From Lysobacter_K koreensis (GTDB lineage: Bacteria; Pseudomonadota; Gammaproteobacteria; Xanthomonadales; Xanthomonadaceae), in NCBI RefSeq assembly GCF_042677045.1, contig NZ_JBHTIH010000007.1, positions 248,001 through 312,000 on the forward strand: a stretch of DNA of 64,000 nt. Reading direction: 5' to 3'. A program made the translations under genes and the position numbers. The notes under the pieces are model-generated. The model had not been told where the DNA came from. It was given only the letters and a program-made list of their open reading frames with translations, and did no database searches. Shown piece after piece: positions 55,726 through 64,000 of the stretch; within the stretch, counting starts at the first letter, position 1, and each line of letters begins with the position of its first letter.

Positions 55726-56526
55726 TCAGCCGCCGAGCAACAAACTGGCCGCGACCGTGACCAGGAAGCCGGCGAACACGCGCTTGAGGGTCTGCCCGTC
55801 CAGCCGGTGCGCGAGCCGGGTGCCGTACGGCGCGGCCAGCACCGAGGCCATCGCCACGCCGATCGCCGCCGGCAGGTAGACATAGCCGAGCGCGTGCTGC
55901 GGCAACGCTCCCGTGGGCGCATGCAGCGCGTAGCCCAGCGCGCTGGCCAGGCCGATCGCGACCCCGCACGCGGACGAGGTGCCGACCGCGCGCACCGGGG
56001 CGATCCCGCGCCAGACCAGCAGCGGCACGGTCATGCTGCCGCCGCCGATGCCGACCACCGCCGATACCGCGCCGATGCCGACCCCGGCCGCGCTCATCAA
56101 GGCGCCGCGGGGCGCCGGCACCTCGCCAGCGACACCCGCGCGCGGCGCGCCCAGTAGCAACTGCGCGGCGGCGAGCAGGCAGTAGCCGGCGACGAGGTAA
56201 CGCAGCACGTCGCCGTCGATCTCCACCGCCACCGCGCTGCCGAGCCAGCCGCCCAGCAGCAGGCCCGGCACCATCCAAGCGACGGTCGGCCACAGCACGC
56301 TGCCGCGCTTGGCGTGCGCGCGCGCCGAGGCGGCGGCGGTCAGCACGATGCTGGCCAGCGAGCTGGCCAGCGCCGCATGCATCGCCGCCTCGGCCGGAAT
56401 GCCCAGCGACGGCAACAGCCACGCCAATGCGGCGACCAGCACCAGCCCGCCGCCGACACCGAGCAGGCCGGCGAGGATGCCGGCGACCACGCCCAGCGCG
56501 AGGAACAACAGCAATGATGCAAGCAC
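55726..56526 (-). CDS. TSUP-family (TauE/SafE) anion permease
   Basis: 266 residues, about eight membrane helices. It has the duplicated TSUP signature: GVVAGILAGLLGVGGGLVLVAALAWLLP in the first half and GVGIGAVSAVVGIGGGSMTVPLLV in the second. The family exports sulfite or organosulfonates or moves other small organic anions. GTG at 56526 is the start; the GGATAGC ahead is a weak ribosome site. It is divergent from the lytic transglycosylase gene. Confidence 0.9.
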   Translation of the reverse strand: MLASLLLFLALGVVAGILAGLLGVGGGLVLVAALAWLLPSLGIPAEAAMHAALASSLASIVLTAAASARAHAKRGSVLWPTVAWMVPGLLLGGWLGSAVAVEIDGDVLRYLVAGYCLLAAAQLLLGAPRAGVAGEVPAPRGALMSAAGVGIGAVSAVVGIGGGSMTVPLLVWRGIAPVRAVGTSSACGVAIGLASALGYALHAPTGALPQHALGYVYLPAAIGVAMASVLAAPYGTRLAHRLDGQTLKRVFAGFLVTVAASLLLGG

Positions 56527-56619
56527 GAGCTATCCGGTGATGGCGAAGCGAATCGCGCGATCGTAACGCGCGCTGAGCGCGCGTCGCGCAGCGCCGACCG
56601 ATGCTTCACATCGCTCGTC

Positions 56620-56625
56620 TATAGT
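56620..56625 (+). promoter_or_regulatory. Putative -10 box of slt
   Basis: TATAGT, one mismatch from consensus, only 8 nt ahead of the ATG at 56633. The transcription start would fall at or next to the start codon, implying a leaderless mRNA. No strong -35 is seen. Confidence 0.4.
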
Positions 56626-56632
56626 CCGGCGC

Positions 56633-58723
56633 ATGCGTATTCGACCCCCAATCCGCCCGCTGGTGCTCGCGCTGGCGGCACTCACCACGACCTTCGTCAC
56701 CGCCGCGTGCGCGCAGACCACCGCGTCCGCGCCGATCGCCGCGCCGGTGCCGACAACCCCCGCGGCCGACCCGCGCCTGCCGCGCGTGCGCGCCGCGCTG
56801 GAGGCGGCCGAACGCGGCGGCTTCGACGCCGCGCAGTACGCCGACCTCGCTGGCCATCCGCTGTACGGCTGGATCGAGTACGCCAGCCTGCGCCGCGGCA
56901 TCGACACGCTGTCGAACGCGCAGGCGCAGGCGTTCCTCGCCCGTCATGGCAACCAGGCGGTGGCCACCGCGTTCCGCGAACTCTGGCTCGCCGCCGCCGC
57001 GCGCCGCGAGGACTGGCCGGCATTCCTGGCCGCGTGGAAGCCGGGCACGGCCAGCGTCGGCCTGCGTTGCGCGGAATTGAACGCGCGCCAGGCGCTCGGC
57101 CGCGCCGACGCACGATGGATCGCCGACGCGCAGCAGATCTGGCGCAGCTCCGGCAAATCGTTGCCGGGCGAATGCGATGCGCCGCTGGCGGTGCTCGCCG
57201 CCAAGGGCGGCTTGCCGGCCGACCTGCGCTGGCAGCGCATCGACGCGGCCGCGGCCGAATGGCAGCCGACGGTGATGCGTTCGGCCGCGCGTGGGCTGCC
57301 GGCCGACGAGGCCGCGCTGGCCAACGACTACGCGGCGTTCCTCGAGGCCGTCAACGAACGCGCGCTGGCCTGGCCGAAGACCGAACGCAGCCGCCGCATC
57401 GCCTCGCACGGCCTGGCGCGGCTGGGCAAGTCAGTGCCGATGGCAGCCGAGGCGCAACTGCCCAAGTACGCCAACGCGCTGGGCTTCTCCGACGCCGACC
57501 GCGGCCGCGTGCTGTACCAGGTCGCGCTATGGACGGTGGCCTCGTACGAACCCGAATCGGCGCGACGCCTCAACGCGGTGCCGGAGGCCAGCTACGACGA
57601 CAAGCTGCACGAATGGCGCGCGCGCGAGGCGATGGCGCGCTCGGACTGGCGCGCCGCGCTGGCCGCGATCCGCAAGATGCCGCCCAAGCAGCGCGCCGAT
57701 TCGCGCTGGCAGTACTTCGAGGCGCGGCTGGCCGAGCGCACCGGCGAGCAGGCGCAAGCGCAGCGCCTGTACAGCGAGGCCGCGAAGAAGCCCGAGTTCC
57801 ACGGCTTCCTGGCCGCCGACAAGCTCAACCTGCCGTACGCGCTGTGCCCGCTGATGCCGGATGACAGCGCTGCGGCGCGCGCCGCGATCGCGCGCGACCC
57901 GGCGATCGTGCGCGCGATGGCGCTGTACAACCTGCAGCGCAAGAGCTGGGCCGAGCGCGAATGGAACGAGGCGCTGGCGCGCTTCGACGACGCGCAGCGG
58001 CGGCGCGCGGTCGAGGTCGCGCAGGCCAATGGCTGGTTCGACCGCGCGGTGTTCGCGCTGGGCAAGGACGCCAGCGGTACGCCCAAGCCGGACGAACTGC
58101 GCCTGTACCACCTGCGGTTCCCGCTGCACCACGACGCCAGCATCCGCCGCGAGGCCGCGCGCAACCGCATCGACCCGGCCTGGGTCGCCGCCGAGATCCG
58201 CGCCGAGAGCGTGTTCGATCCGCGCGCGCGCTCCGGCGCCAACGCGATGGGCCTGATGCAGGTGCTGCCCGGCACCGGCGCGGCGGTGTCCAGCCGCATC
58301 GGCGTGCCGTGGGCCGGCGCCGACAGCCTGTACGTGCCGGACACCAACATCATGCTCGGCAGCGCCTACCTGCGGCAGATGCTCGACCAGTACGGCGGCC
58401 AGCCCTACCAGGCGATCGCCGGCTACAACGCCGGCCCGGCGCCGCTCGCGCGCTGGCAGTCGCAGCGCCCGGGGATGGACCCGGACTTCTGGATCGAGAC
58501 GATCAGCTACAAGGAGACCCGCGACTACGTCGCGCGCGTGCTCGCCTTCAGCGTGATCTACGACTGGCGCCTCAACGGCGATGCGCTGACCCTGAGCGAG
58601 CGCATGCGCGGTCGCACCGACGGCGCGCGCAAGCGGTTTGCCTGCCCACTGGCGTCGCCGCCGGCTGCGGCACCCGCGCCGGCCGCGGCGACCACGCCGG
58701 CGAAACCGTCCCGCAAGAAGTGA
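56633..58723 (+). CDS. slt: Soluble lytic murein transglycosylase
   Basis: Cleaves the glycan strands of peptidoglycan in the periplasm. 696 residues with a signal peptide (1-22 region, ALAALTTTFVTAACAQ) whose AAC also resembles a lipobox. A large superhelical domain follows (about 60-480), then the Slt catalytic domain with WVAAEIRAESVFDPRARSGANAMGLMQVLPGTG (catalytic Glu in IRAES), and GGQPYQAIAGYNAGPAPLARWQ. The C-terminal Ala/Pro tail is not conserved. The stop is 10 nt from the next gene, which is probably co-transcribed. Confidence 0.93.
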   Translation: MRIRPPIRPLVLALAALTTTFVTAACAQTTASAPIAAPVPTTPAADPRLPRVRAALEAAERGGFDAAQYADLAGHPLYGWIEYASLRRGIDTLSNAQAQAFLARHGNQAVATAFRELWLAAAARREDWPAFLAAWKPGTASVGLRCAELNARQALGRADARWIADAQQIWRSSGKSLPGECDAPLAVLAAKGGLPADLRWQRIDAAAAEWQPTVMRSAARGLPADEAALANDYAAFLEAVNERALAWPKTERSRRIASHGLARLGKSVPMAAEAQLPKYANALGFSDADRGRVLYQVALWTVASYEPESARRLNAVPEASYDDKLHEWRAREAMARSDWRAALAAIRKMPPKQRADSRWQYFEARLAERTGEQAQAQRLYSEAAKKPEFHGFLAADKLNLPYALCPLMPDDSAAARAAIARDPAIVRAMALYNLQRKSWAEREWNEALARFDDAQRRRAVEVAQANGWFDRAVFALGKDASGTPKPDELRLYHLRFPLHHDASIRREAARNRIDPAWVAAEIRAESVFDPRARSGANAMGLMQVLPGTGAAVSSRIGVPWAGADSLYVPDTNIMLGSAYLRQMLDQYGGQPYQAIAGYNAGPAPLARWQSQRPGMDPDFWIETISYKETRDYVARVLAFSVIYDWRLNGDALTLSERMRGRTDGARKRFACPLASPPAAAPAPAAATTPAKPSRKK

Positions 58724-58733
58724 GGTGGCCGCC

Positions 58734-59642
58734 ATGGCCCACCAGCATGTCGTGATCCTCGGGGGCACCGGCTTCGTCGGCCGGCACCTGGTCCCGCGCC
58801 TGCTCGGCGACGGCCACCGCGTGACCGTGCTCAGTCGCGCGTTGCACGCCGATACGCGCACCGCGTTGCCGCCCGGCGCCGAACTGCGCGAAGGCGATCC
58901 GTTCGATGCCGGCTTCCTGCGCGACGCGTTCGAGGACGCCGACGCGGTGATCAACCTGGTCGGCATCCTCAACGAGGACGGCGACAGCGGCAGCGGCTTC
59001 GAACGCGTGTTCATCGGCCTGACCGAAGCGGTGATCGCGGCGATGCAGGCCGCCGGCGTGCGCCGGCTGCTGCAGATGAGCGCGCTGCATGCCGGCGAAG
59101 GCGACAGCCACTACCTGCAGGCGCGCGGCCGCGCCGAACGCGAGGTGCTCGCCTCGCGTCTGGACTGGACCGTGTTCCGGCCGTCGGTGATCGCCGGCCC
59201 CGGCGACGGCCTGTTCTGCCGCTTCGACCAGCTGCTGCGGATCGCCCCGGCGTTGCCGATCGGCCGCGCCGACGCGCGGTTCCAGCCGGTCTGGGTCGGC
59301 GACGTGGTCGAGGCGTTCGCGCGGGCCTTGCGCGACCCGGCCAGCATCGGCCAGCGCTACGACCTGGTCGGGCCCGAGGTGCTGACGCTGGCGGAGATCG
59401 TGCGCATGACCGCGCAGGCGCGCGGCCGCCACCGCGCGGTGATCGCCCTGCCCGAGGTGCTCGGCCGGCTGCAGGCCGAGATCGGCGAGCACCTGCCGGG
59501 CAAGCCGATCAGCCGCGACAACTGGCGCTCGTTGCAGACCGATTCGGTCAGCGACGACGACGGCCTGGCCCGCCTCGGCATCGCCCGCACCGCGGTGACG
59601 CCGCTGCTGCCGCAGATCCTCGGCGCTCCCGCGCGCGGATGA
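58734..59642 (+). CDS. NDUFA9/NmrA-like NAD(P)-binding protein
   Basis: 302 residues, atypical short-chain dehydrogenase fold. The N-terminal dinucleotide loop is VVILGGTGFVGRHLVPRL, followed by VINLVGILNEDGDS and LQMSALHAGEGDSHYLQARGRAEREVLASRLDWTVFRPSVIAGPGD. The last pattern is characteristic of complex I NDUFA9-like and ubiquinone-biosynthesis-associated epimerase-like proteins. It lacks a strict YxxxK catalytic pair. It lies 10 nt after slt. Confidence 0.84.
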   Translation: MAHQHVVILGGTGFVGRHLVPRLLGDGHRVTVLSRALHADTRTALPPGAELREGDPFDAGFLRDAFEDADAVINLVGILNEDGDSGSGFERVFIGLTEAVIAAMQAAGVRRLLQMSALHAGEGDSHYLQARGRAEREVLASRLDWTVFRPSVIAGPGDGLFCRFDQLLRIAPALPIGRADARFQPVWVGDVVEAFARALRDPASIGQRYDLVGPEVLTLAEIVRMTAQARGRHRAVIALPEVLGRLQAEIGEHLPGKPISRDNWRSLQTDSVSDDDGLARLGIARTAVTPLLPQILGAPARG

Positions 59643-59738
59643 CGCACAGCTGCCGCGGCCCCGCGCCGCGGCAGTGACAGCGCGCGTGGCGGGGATGGAT
59701 ACTGGCCTGTCACACGGCCCAAGGCGCAAGATCACGCG

Positions 59739-62700
59739 ATGTCCTCCGATCCCACCGCGTCGCGCCGCAAACCGCGCAGGGTCATTCCGGCAGCGGCGAC
59801 CACCGGCGACGGTGATGCAGCGCTGGCGAGCCGCAAGACGTTGACCGCGCCTGCGTTGCCGCCGCTGATTGTCGGCATCGGCGCGTCCGCCGGCGGCCTG
59901 GAAGCGTTCAAGAGCTTCTTCGCGCACATGCCCAACGACAGCGCGATGGCCTTCGTGCTGGTGCAACACCTGGCGCCGCAGCACACCAGCCTGCTGGCCG
60001 AACTGGTCGGGCGCAGCACTGCGATGGAGGTGGTCGAAGCCAGCGACGGCGAGCGCGTGCAGCCGGGGCATGTCTACGTGATCCCGCCCGACGCGACCCT
60101 GACCATCGCCGACGGCACCTTGCAGCTGAGCAAGCCGGCGCCGCCGCGCCAGCACCGCTGGCCGATCGACACGTTCTTCATGTCGCTGGCCGAGGACCAG
60201 GGCGATTGCGCGGCCTGCATCGTGCTGTCGGGCAGCGGCAGCGACGGCGCGCGCGGCCTGCGCGCGGTCAAGGAGCACGGCGGCCTGACCCTGGCCCAGG
60301 CCGGCTTCGACCACGCTGCGATGAGCGGCATGCCGGCCAGCGCGGCCGCCACCGGCCTGGTCGACGACGTGCTGCCGGTCGAGCAGATGCCGGCGCGGCT
60401 GCTCGCGCACCAGCAACAGCTGCGCATCGCGCGCGAACAGGCCGGGCCCGATGGCGTCCGCCACGACGTGCCCAGCCACCTGCGCGAGATCACCCGCCTG
60501 CTGCATGCCGACAGCGGCCACGATTTCAGCCAGTACAAGGAAAAGACCCTGGTGCGCCGCATCCAGCGGCGGATGCAGGTGCTGCAGACCGCGACCGCGG
60601 CCGACTACCTCCAGCGCCTGCGCGAGGAGCCGGCCGAGCTCGACCTGCTGTTCCGCGAGCTGCTGATCAGCGTCACCGAATTCTTCCGCGACCCGACCGC
60701 GTTCGACCTGCTGCAGACAAGCGTGTTTCCAGCGCTGCTGGCCGAGAAGGGCGCCGCCGACACGCTGCGGGTGTGGGTGCCCGGCTGCGCCACCGGCGAG
60801 GAGGCCTACTCGATCGCGATCGCGCTGAAGGAGGCGATGGCATCGGGCCACGGCCAGCCCAAGGTGCAGATCTTCGCCACCGACATCGACGATCGCGCGA
60901 TCGCCAGCGCGCGCGCCGGCCGCTTCCGCGGGCCGCTGACCGGGATCTCGCCGCAGCGGCTGGAGCGCTGGTTCCTGGCCGATGGCGACGACTTCGTGGT
61001 CAGCAAGGCGATCCGCGAGCTGTGCATCTTTTCCCCGCACAGCGCGATCAAGGACCCGCCGTTCATGCGGCTGGACCTGATCTCCTGCCGCAACCTGCTG
61101 ATCTACATGAATGCCGAGCTGCAGGAGCGGCTGGTGCGGGTCTTCCACTACGCGCTGCAAGCGCATGGCTATTTGCTGCTGGGGCCGTCGGAAGGGCTGT
61201 CGCGCAACGCGCGCCTGTTCGGCGTGGTCGACAAGAAGCACCGGCTCTACCTGCGTCGCGAGGACGGCAACGCCCGCCTGCCGGCGCTGCCCGCGCGCTA
61301 CACGCCCGGCGCCGGCTTTGCCGCGGCGGCCCGCAACGCCGCCGCCCCGGCCCGCGCCGGCGCCGAGGACCTGATCGAGCGCAACGCCCGCCGCGTGCTG
61401 GAACGGCACTCGCCGGCCTACGTGGTGATCGACAGCCAGTGCGACGTGCTGCGGTTCTGCGGCGACACCGGCCGCTACCTGCAGCCGTCCTCGGGCGCGG
61501 CCAGCCTCAACCTGTTCGCGCTGCTGCACAAAGGCCTGCGCGGCGCCGCGCGCGTCGGCGTGCAGCAGGCCTTCGCCCAGCAGCGCCCGGTGGTGCAGGA
61601 CGACGTTCTGCTGCAGATCGACGGCCAGCGCCGGCTGCTGCAGCTGATCGTCGAACCGCTGCCCGAGGCCGACGGCGCCGGCGCGCTGTGCGTGGTCGCG
61701 TTCCGCGAGCGCGAGCCGGCCGCAGCCGCGCTCGCCGGCCAGGACAGCGCCGACAACCGCCGCGTGCAGCTGCTGGAGCAGGAACTGGAGGCCACCCGCC
61801 TGCAGCTGCAGGCGGCGATCGACCAGCAGGAAACCGCCAACGAGGAGCTGAAATCGGCCAACGAGGAATACCAGTCGGTCAACGAGGAGCTGCAGTCCTC
61901 CAACGAGGAACTGGAGACCTCGAAGGAGGAGATGCAGTCGATCAACGAGGAGCTGCAGATCGTCAACGCCGAGTTGTTCAACAAGAACACCGCCCTGACG
62001 CGCGCCAACAGCGACCTGCGCAACCTGATGGAAAGCACCCAGATCGCGACCCTGTTCCTGGATGCGCAGCTGCACGTCACCGGCTTCACCCCGACCGTCA
62101 GCGCGCTGTTCCACCTGCGCGACGGCGACCTCGGCCGGCCGATCACCGAGATCTCCTCGCGCATCCCGTATCCGGACCTGGAAGCCGACGTGCGCCAGGT
62201 CTCGCGCAGCCTGGGGATGGTCGAGCGCCTGCTGCAGGGCCACGCCCACGGCCCGGTGTTCCTGCTGCGGATGCACCCCTACCGCACCATCGACAACGTC
62301 ATCGACGGCGTGGTGCTGACTTTCACCGACATCACCGAGCGCCGCCGCCACGAGCTCGAACGCGGCACGCTGGCGGCGATCGTCGACTCGTCCAGCGACA
62401 TCATCATCGGCCACGCGCTGGACGGCACCATCACCAGCTGGAACGACAGCGCCCGCGTCACCCTGGGCTATCCCGCCGGCAAGGCGCTCGGCAAGCCGCT
62501 GTCGCTGCTGGTGCGCGCCAGCGCACCACAGCTGCAGACGCTGCTGGCCGGGTGCGGGCAGCCGCAGCCGACGAGCTTCGAAATGGAATGGCTGCACCAC
62601 GACGGCGGCACGGTGCAGGTCGCGGTGACCTGTTCCCCGGTGCACGACGCCGCCGGCCAGGTGATCGCCGGCTCGCTGATCGCGCGCGTGATCGACGACC

Positions 62701-63695
62701 GCGTGCGCGCGGACCGGGCGCTGCAGGCCAGCGAACGCCGCTTGGCCCAGCTCATCGACCAGACCACCGCCGGCTTGGCCGAAGTCGAGGCCGACGGCCG
62801 CTTCGTGCTGGTCAACCCGGCGTTCTGCGAGATCACCGGACGCAGCGCGCAGGCCCTGTACGCACTGCGCCTGCAGGACGTCACCCACCCGGCAGACCTG
62901 GCCGTCAGCGTGCAGGCCATCGAGACGCTGCTCGCCGGCGGGCCGGCGATGCAGATCGAAAAGCGCTACCTGCGTCCCGACGGCTCCGCGGTGTGGGTCA
63001 TCAACAGCATGTCGCGCATGGAGTCGCTAAACGGCGAGCCGCGGCGCATCCTGGCGGTGGTGCAGGACATCAGCGAACGCCGGCGTGCGGCGCAGCACCG
63101 CGAACTGATGCTTGGCGAGCTCAACCACCGGGTCAAGAACACCCTTGCCAGCGTGCAGTCCATCGCGTTGCAGACCCTGGCGCACGCGCCGTCTACCCAG
63201 GCGTTCAAGGAGACGTTCCTGGCCCGGCTGCAGGCGCTGTCCAGCACCCACAACCTGCTGGCGGTCGACGCCTGGAGCGGCGCCTGGCTGAACGAGATCG
63301 TGCTCAACGAGCTCGCCCCCTATCGCCGCGAGGGCCACGTGCAGGCCGAGCTGGACATCGAAGACCTGCAACTGACCCCCAAGACCGCGCTGGCGCTGAG
63401 CATGGCGCTGCACGAGCTGACCACCAACGCGGTCAAGTACGGCGCCTTGTCGGTGCCCGAGGGCCGGGTTGCGGTGCGCGGCGAAGGCCGTTACCGCAAC
63501 GGTGGGGCCTGGCTGCACCTGGAGTGGCGCGAGCATGGCGGGCCGCCGGTGGCGCCGCCGGCGCGGCGCGGCTTCGGCTCGCGGCTGATCGCCGACGGGC
63601 TCGCGTTCGAACTCGACGGCGACGTGGCGCTGCAGTTCGAGCCCGATGGCGTGGTCTGCACCATAGACGTGCCGCTGTCCGAGGACGAACCATGA
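59739..63695 (+). CDS. CheB-CheR fusion with PAS domains and HWE histidine kinase
   Basis: 1318 residues. CheB methylesterase domain (about 43-230): GIGASAGG with Ser50, VQHLAP with His77 and SGSGSDG with Asp169. CheR methyltransferase (about 250-520): LISVTEFFRDP, WVPGCATGEEAYSIAIAL and CRNLLIYM. A long coiled coil (about 675-760) of repeated EELxSxNEE motifs links to three PAS-type regions (about 765-1110). The kinase segment has ELNHRVKNTLASVQS with His1130, an HELTTNAVKYGA N-box and LEWREHGGPP, marking the HWE group. The stop overlaps the next receiver gene. No receptors, CheA or CheW are nearby, so the target is probably not classical chemotaxis. Confidence 0.93.
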   Translation: MSSDPTASRRKPRRVIPAAATTGDGDAALASRKTLTAPALPPLIVGIGASAGGLEAFKSFFAHMPNDSAMAFVLVQHLAPQHTSLLAELVGRSTAMEVVEASDGERVQPGHVYVIPPDATLTIADGTLQLSKPAPPRQHRWPIDTFFMSLAEDQGDCAACIVLSGSGSDGARGLRAVKEHGGLTLAQAGFDHAAMSGMPASAAATGLVDDVLPVEQMPARLLAHQQQLRIAREQAGPDGVRHDVPSHLREITRLLHADSGHDFSQYKEKTLVRRIQRRMQVLQTATAADYLQRLREEPAELDLLFRELLISVTEFFRDPTAFDLLQTSVFPALLAEKGAADTLRVWVPGCATGEEAYSIAIALKEAMASGHGQPKVQIFATDIDDRAIASARAGRFRGPLTGISPQRLERWFLADGDDFVVSKAIRELCIFSPHSAIKDPPFMRLDLISCRNLLIYMNAELQERLVRVFHYALQAHGYLLLGPSEGLSRNARLFGVVDKKHRLYLRREDGNARLPALPARYTPGAGFAAAARNAAAPARAGAEDLIERNARRVLERHSPAYVVIDSQCDVLRFCGDTGRYLQPSSGAASLNLFALLHKGLRGAARVGVQQAFAQQRPVVQDDVLLQIDGQRRLLQLIVEPLPEADGAGALCVVAFREREPAAAALAGQDSADNRRVQLLEQELEATRLQLQAAIDQQETANEELKSANEEYQSVNEELQSSNEELETSKEEMQSINEELQIVNAELFNKNTALTRANSDLRNLMESTQIATLFLDAQLHVTGFTPTVSALFHLRDGDLGRPITEISSRIPYPDLEADVRQVSRSLGMVERLLQGHAHGPVFLLRMHPYRTIDNVIDGVVLTFTDITERRRHELERGTLAAIVDSSSDIIIGHALDGTITSWNDSARVTLGYPAGKALGKPLSLLVRASAPQLQTLLAGCGQPQPTSFEMEWLHHDGGTVQVAVTCSPVHDAAGQVIAGSLIARVIDDRVRADRALQASERRLAQLIDQTTAGLAEVEADGRFVLVNPAFCEITGRSAQALYALRLQDVTHPADLAVSVQAIETLLAGGPAMQIEKRYLRPDGSAVWVINSMSRMESLNGEPRRILAVVQDISERRRAAQHRELMLGELNHRVKNTLASVQSIALQTLAHAPSTQAFKETFLARLQALSSTHNLLAVDAWSGAWLNEIVLNELAPYRREGHVQAELDIEDLQLTPKTALALSMALHELTTNAVKYGALSVPEGRVAVRGEGRYRNGGAWLHLEWREHGGPPVAPPARRGFGSRLIADGLAFELDGDVALQFEPDGVVCTIDVPLSEDEP

Positions 63696-64000
63696 GCCAG
63701 CCTGCCCCCGGTTTCGGTTCCACCCGCGCGCGGATCCTGATCGTCGAGGACGAGGCGTGCCTGGCGATGATGCTCGAGGACCTGCTGCGGGACGCCGGCA
63801 ACGAAGTGCTCAAGGCCGCGCGCGTGCACACCGCGCTGGAACTGGTGGAGAGCCAACGCTTCGACGCCGCGATCCTCGACATCAACATCGCCGGCAAGCC
63901 GGTGTTTCCGGTGGCCGACGCGCTCAGGCAACGCGACGTGCCGCTGATGTTCACCTCCGGCTACGGCTACAAGGGCCTGCCGGACGAGTACAGCGCGCAC
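63692..64000 (+). CDS. Response regulator receiver protein, cut by the window end
   Basis: The first 103 residues of a receiver domain: Glu19/Asp20 in LIVEDEACLAMMLEDLL, phospho-acceptor Asp63 in AAILDINIAG, and TSGYGYKGLP before the edge. It overlaps the kinase stop as ATGA, so the HWE kinase is its likely partner. The C-terminus is not seen, so an output domain cannot be excluded, although the LDINIAGKPVFPVADALR pattern is common in single-domain regulators paired with HWE kinases. Confidence 0.9.
   Translation, partial: MSQPAPGFGSTRARILIVEDEACLAMMLEDLLRDAGNEVLKAARVHTALELVESQRFDAAILDINIAGKPVFPVADALRQRDVPLMFTSGYGYKGLPDEYSAH

Overview
The window is a GC-rich (roughly 70 percent by eye) proteobacterial chromosome segment. 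Gene content points to the Lysobacteraceae/Xanthomonadaceae, something like Lysobacter or Luteimonas. The clues are a single-chain AceE, a CGFS-glutaredoxin/rhodanese fusion, a TonB receptor of the VQVTGTRIKK type, paired DsbA proteins sharing a DYIEI..GGQPY segment, M28 and amidohydrolase exported enzymes, and many short dispersed palindromic repeats between genes. The family assignment is an inference from gene content; no rRNA or tRNA gene was found to confirm it.

Layout. 1-0.9 kb: first codons of a YcaQ-like winged-helix gene and a HigBA-type toxin-antitoxin pair. 1.0-6.6 kb: aceE, divergent from a CHASE3-PAS sensor kinase with two overlapping receiver proteins. 6.7-10.3 kb: an exported M28 peptidase, a 0.9 kb array of paired palindromes, and a family 2 glycosyltransferase. 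10.3-15.3 kb (minus strand): maeB, a QEGLA-motif metallopeptidase-like gene and rsgA. 15.5-20.4 kb: an AlaA-like aminotransferase, an SGNH hydrolase and a methyltransferase in an overlapping run, a polysaccharide deacetylase, and the Grx/A-type/rhodanese fusion. 20.4-23.6 kb: lower-GC accessory genes and repeat clusters, including a gene with an HNH-like CxxC...CxxCN layout. 23.7-30.4 kb: AMP nucleosidase, two linked amidohydrolase-family genes (the second without the metal HxH and with a repeat inserted in its 5' end), small membrane proteins, an HCCA-isomerase/DsbA-like protein and DegV. 30.6-37.5 kb: a 1171-residue PD40-amidohydrolase, a DUF71 ATP-pyrophosphatase, and the glutathione-dependent formaldehyde detoxification pair. 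37.7-48.1 kb: ppc, a TPR lipoprotein, gshA, part of an oligopeptide ABC importer interrupted by a VIT-family gene, and a DUF2007/EF-hand-like protein. 48.2-56.5 kb: engB, cytochrome c4, two tandem DsbA proteins, an EEP-family nuclease, a TonB-dependent receptor and a TSUP permease. 56.6-64.0 kb: soluble lytic transglycosylase, an NDUFA9-like NAD(P)-binding protein, and a CheB-CheR-PAS-HWE kinase coupled to a receiver protein cut by the window end.

Functional themes. Carbon nodes around pyruvate, PEP and malate (aceE, maeB, ppc, alaA). Thiol and glutathione chemistry (gshA, fghA, adhC, Grx fusion, DsbA pair). Peptide and amino-acid scavenging through exported hydrolases and transporters. Two multi-component signalling sets. 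There is no phage, insertion sequence with a transposase, CRISPR array or rRNA/tRNA gene. The most unusual features are the repeat biology (an array of palindrome pairs, a 67-bp insert found at the same place in two repeat copies, and a repeat that has become part of a reading frame) and several proteins with degenerate or added domains.
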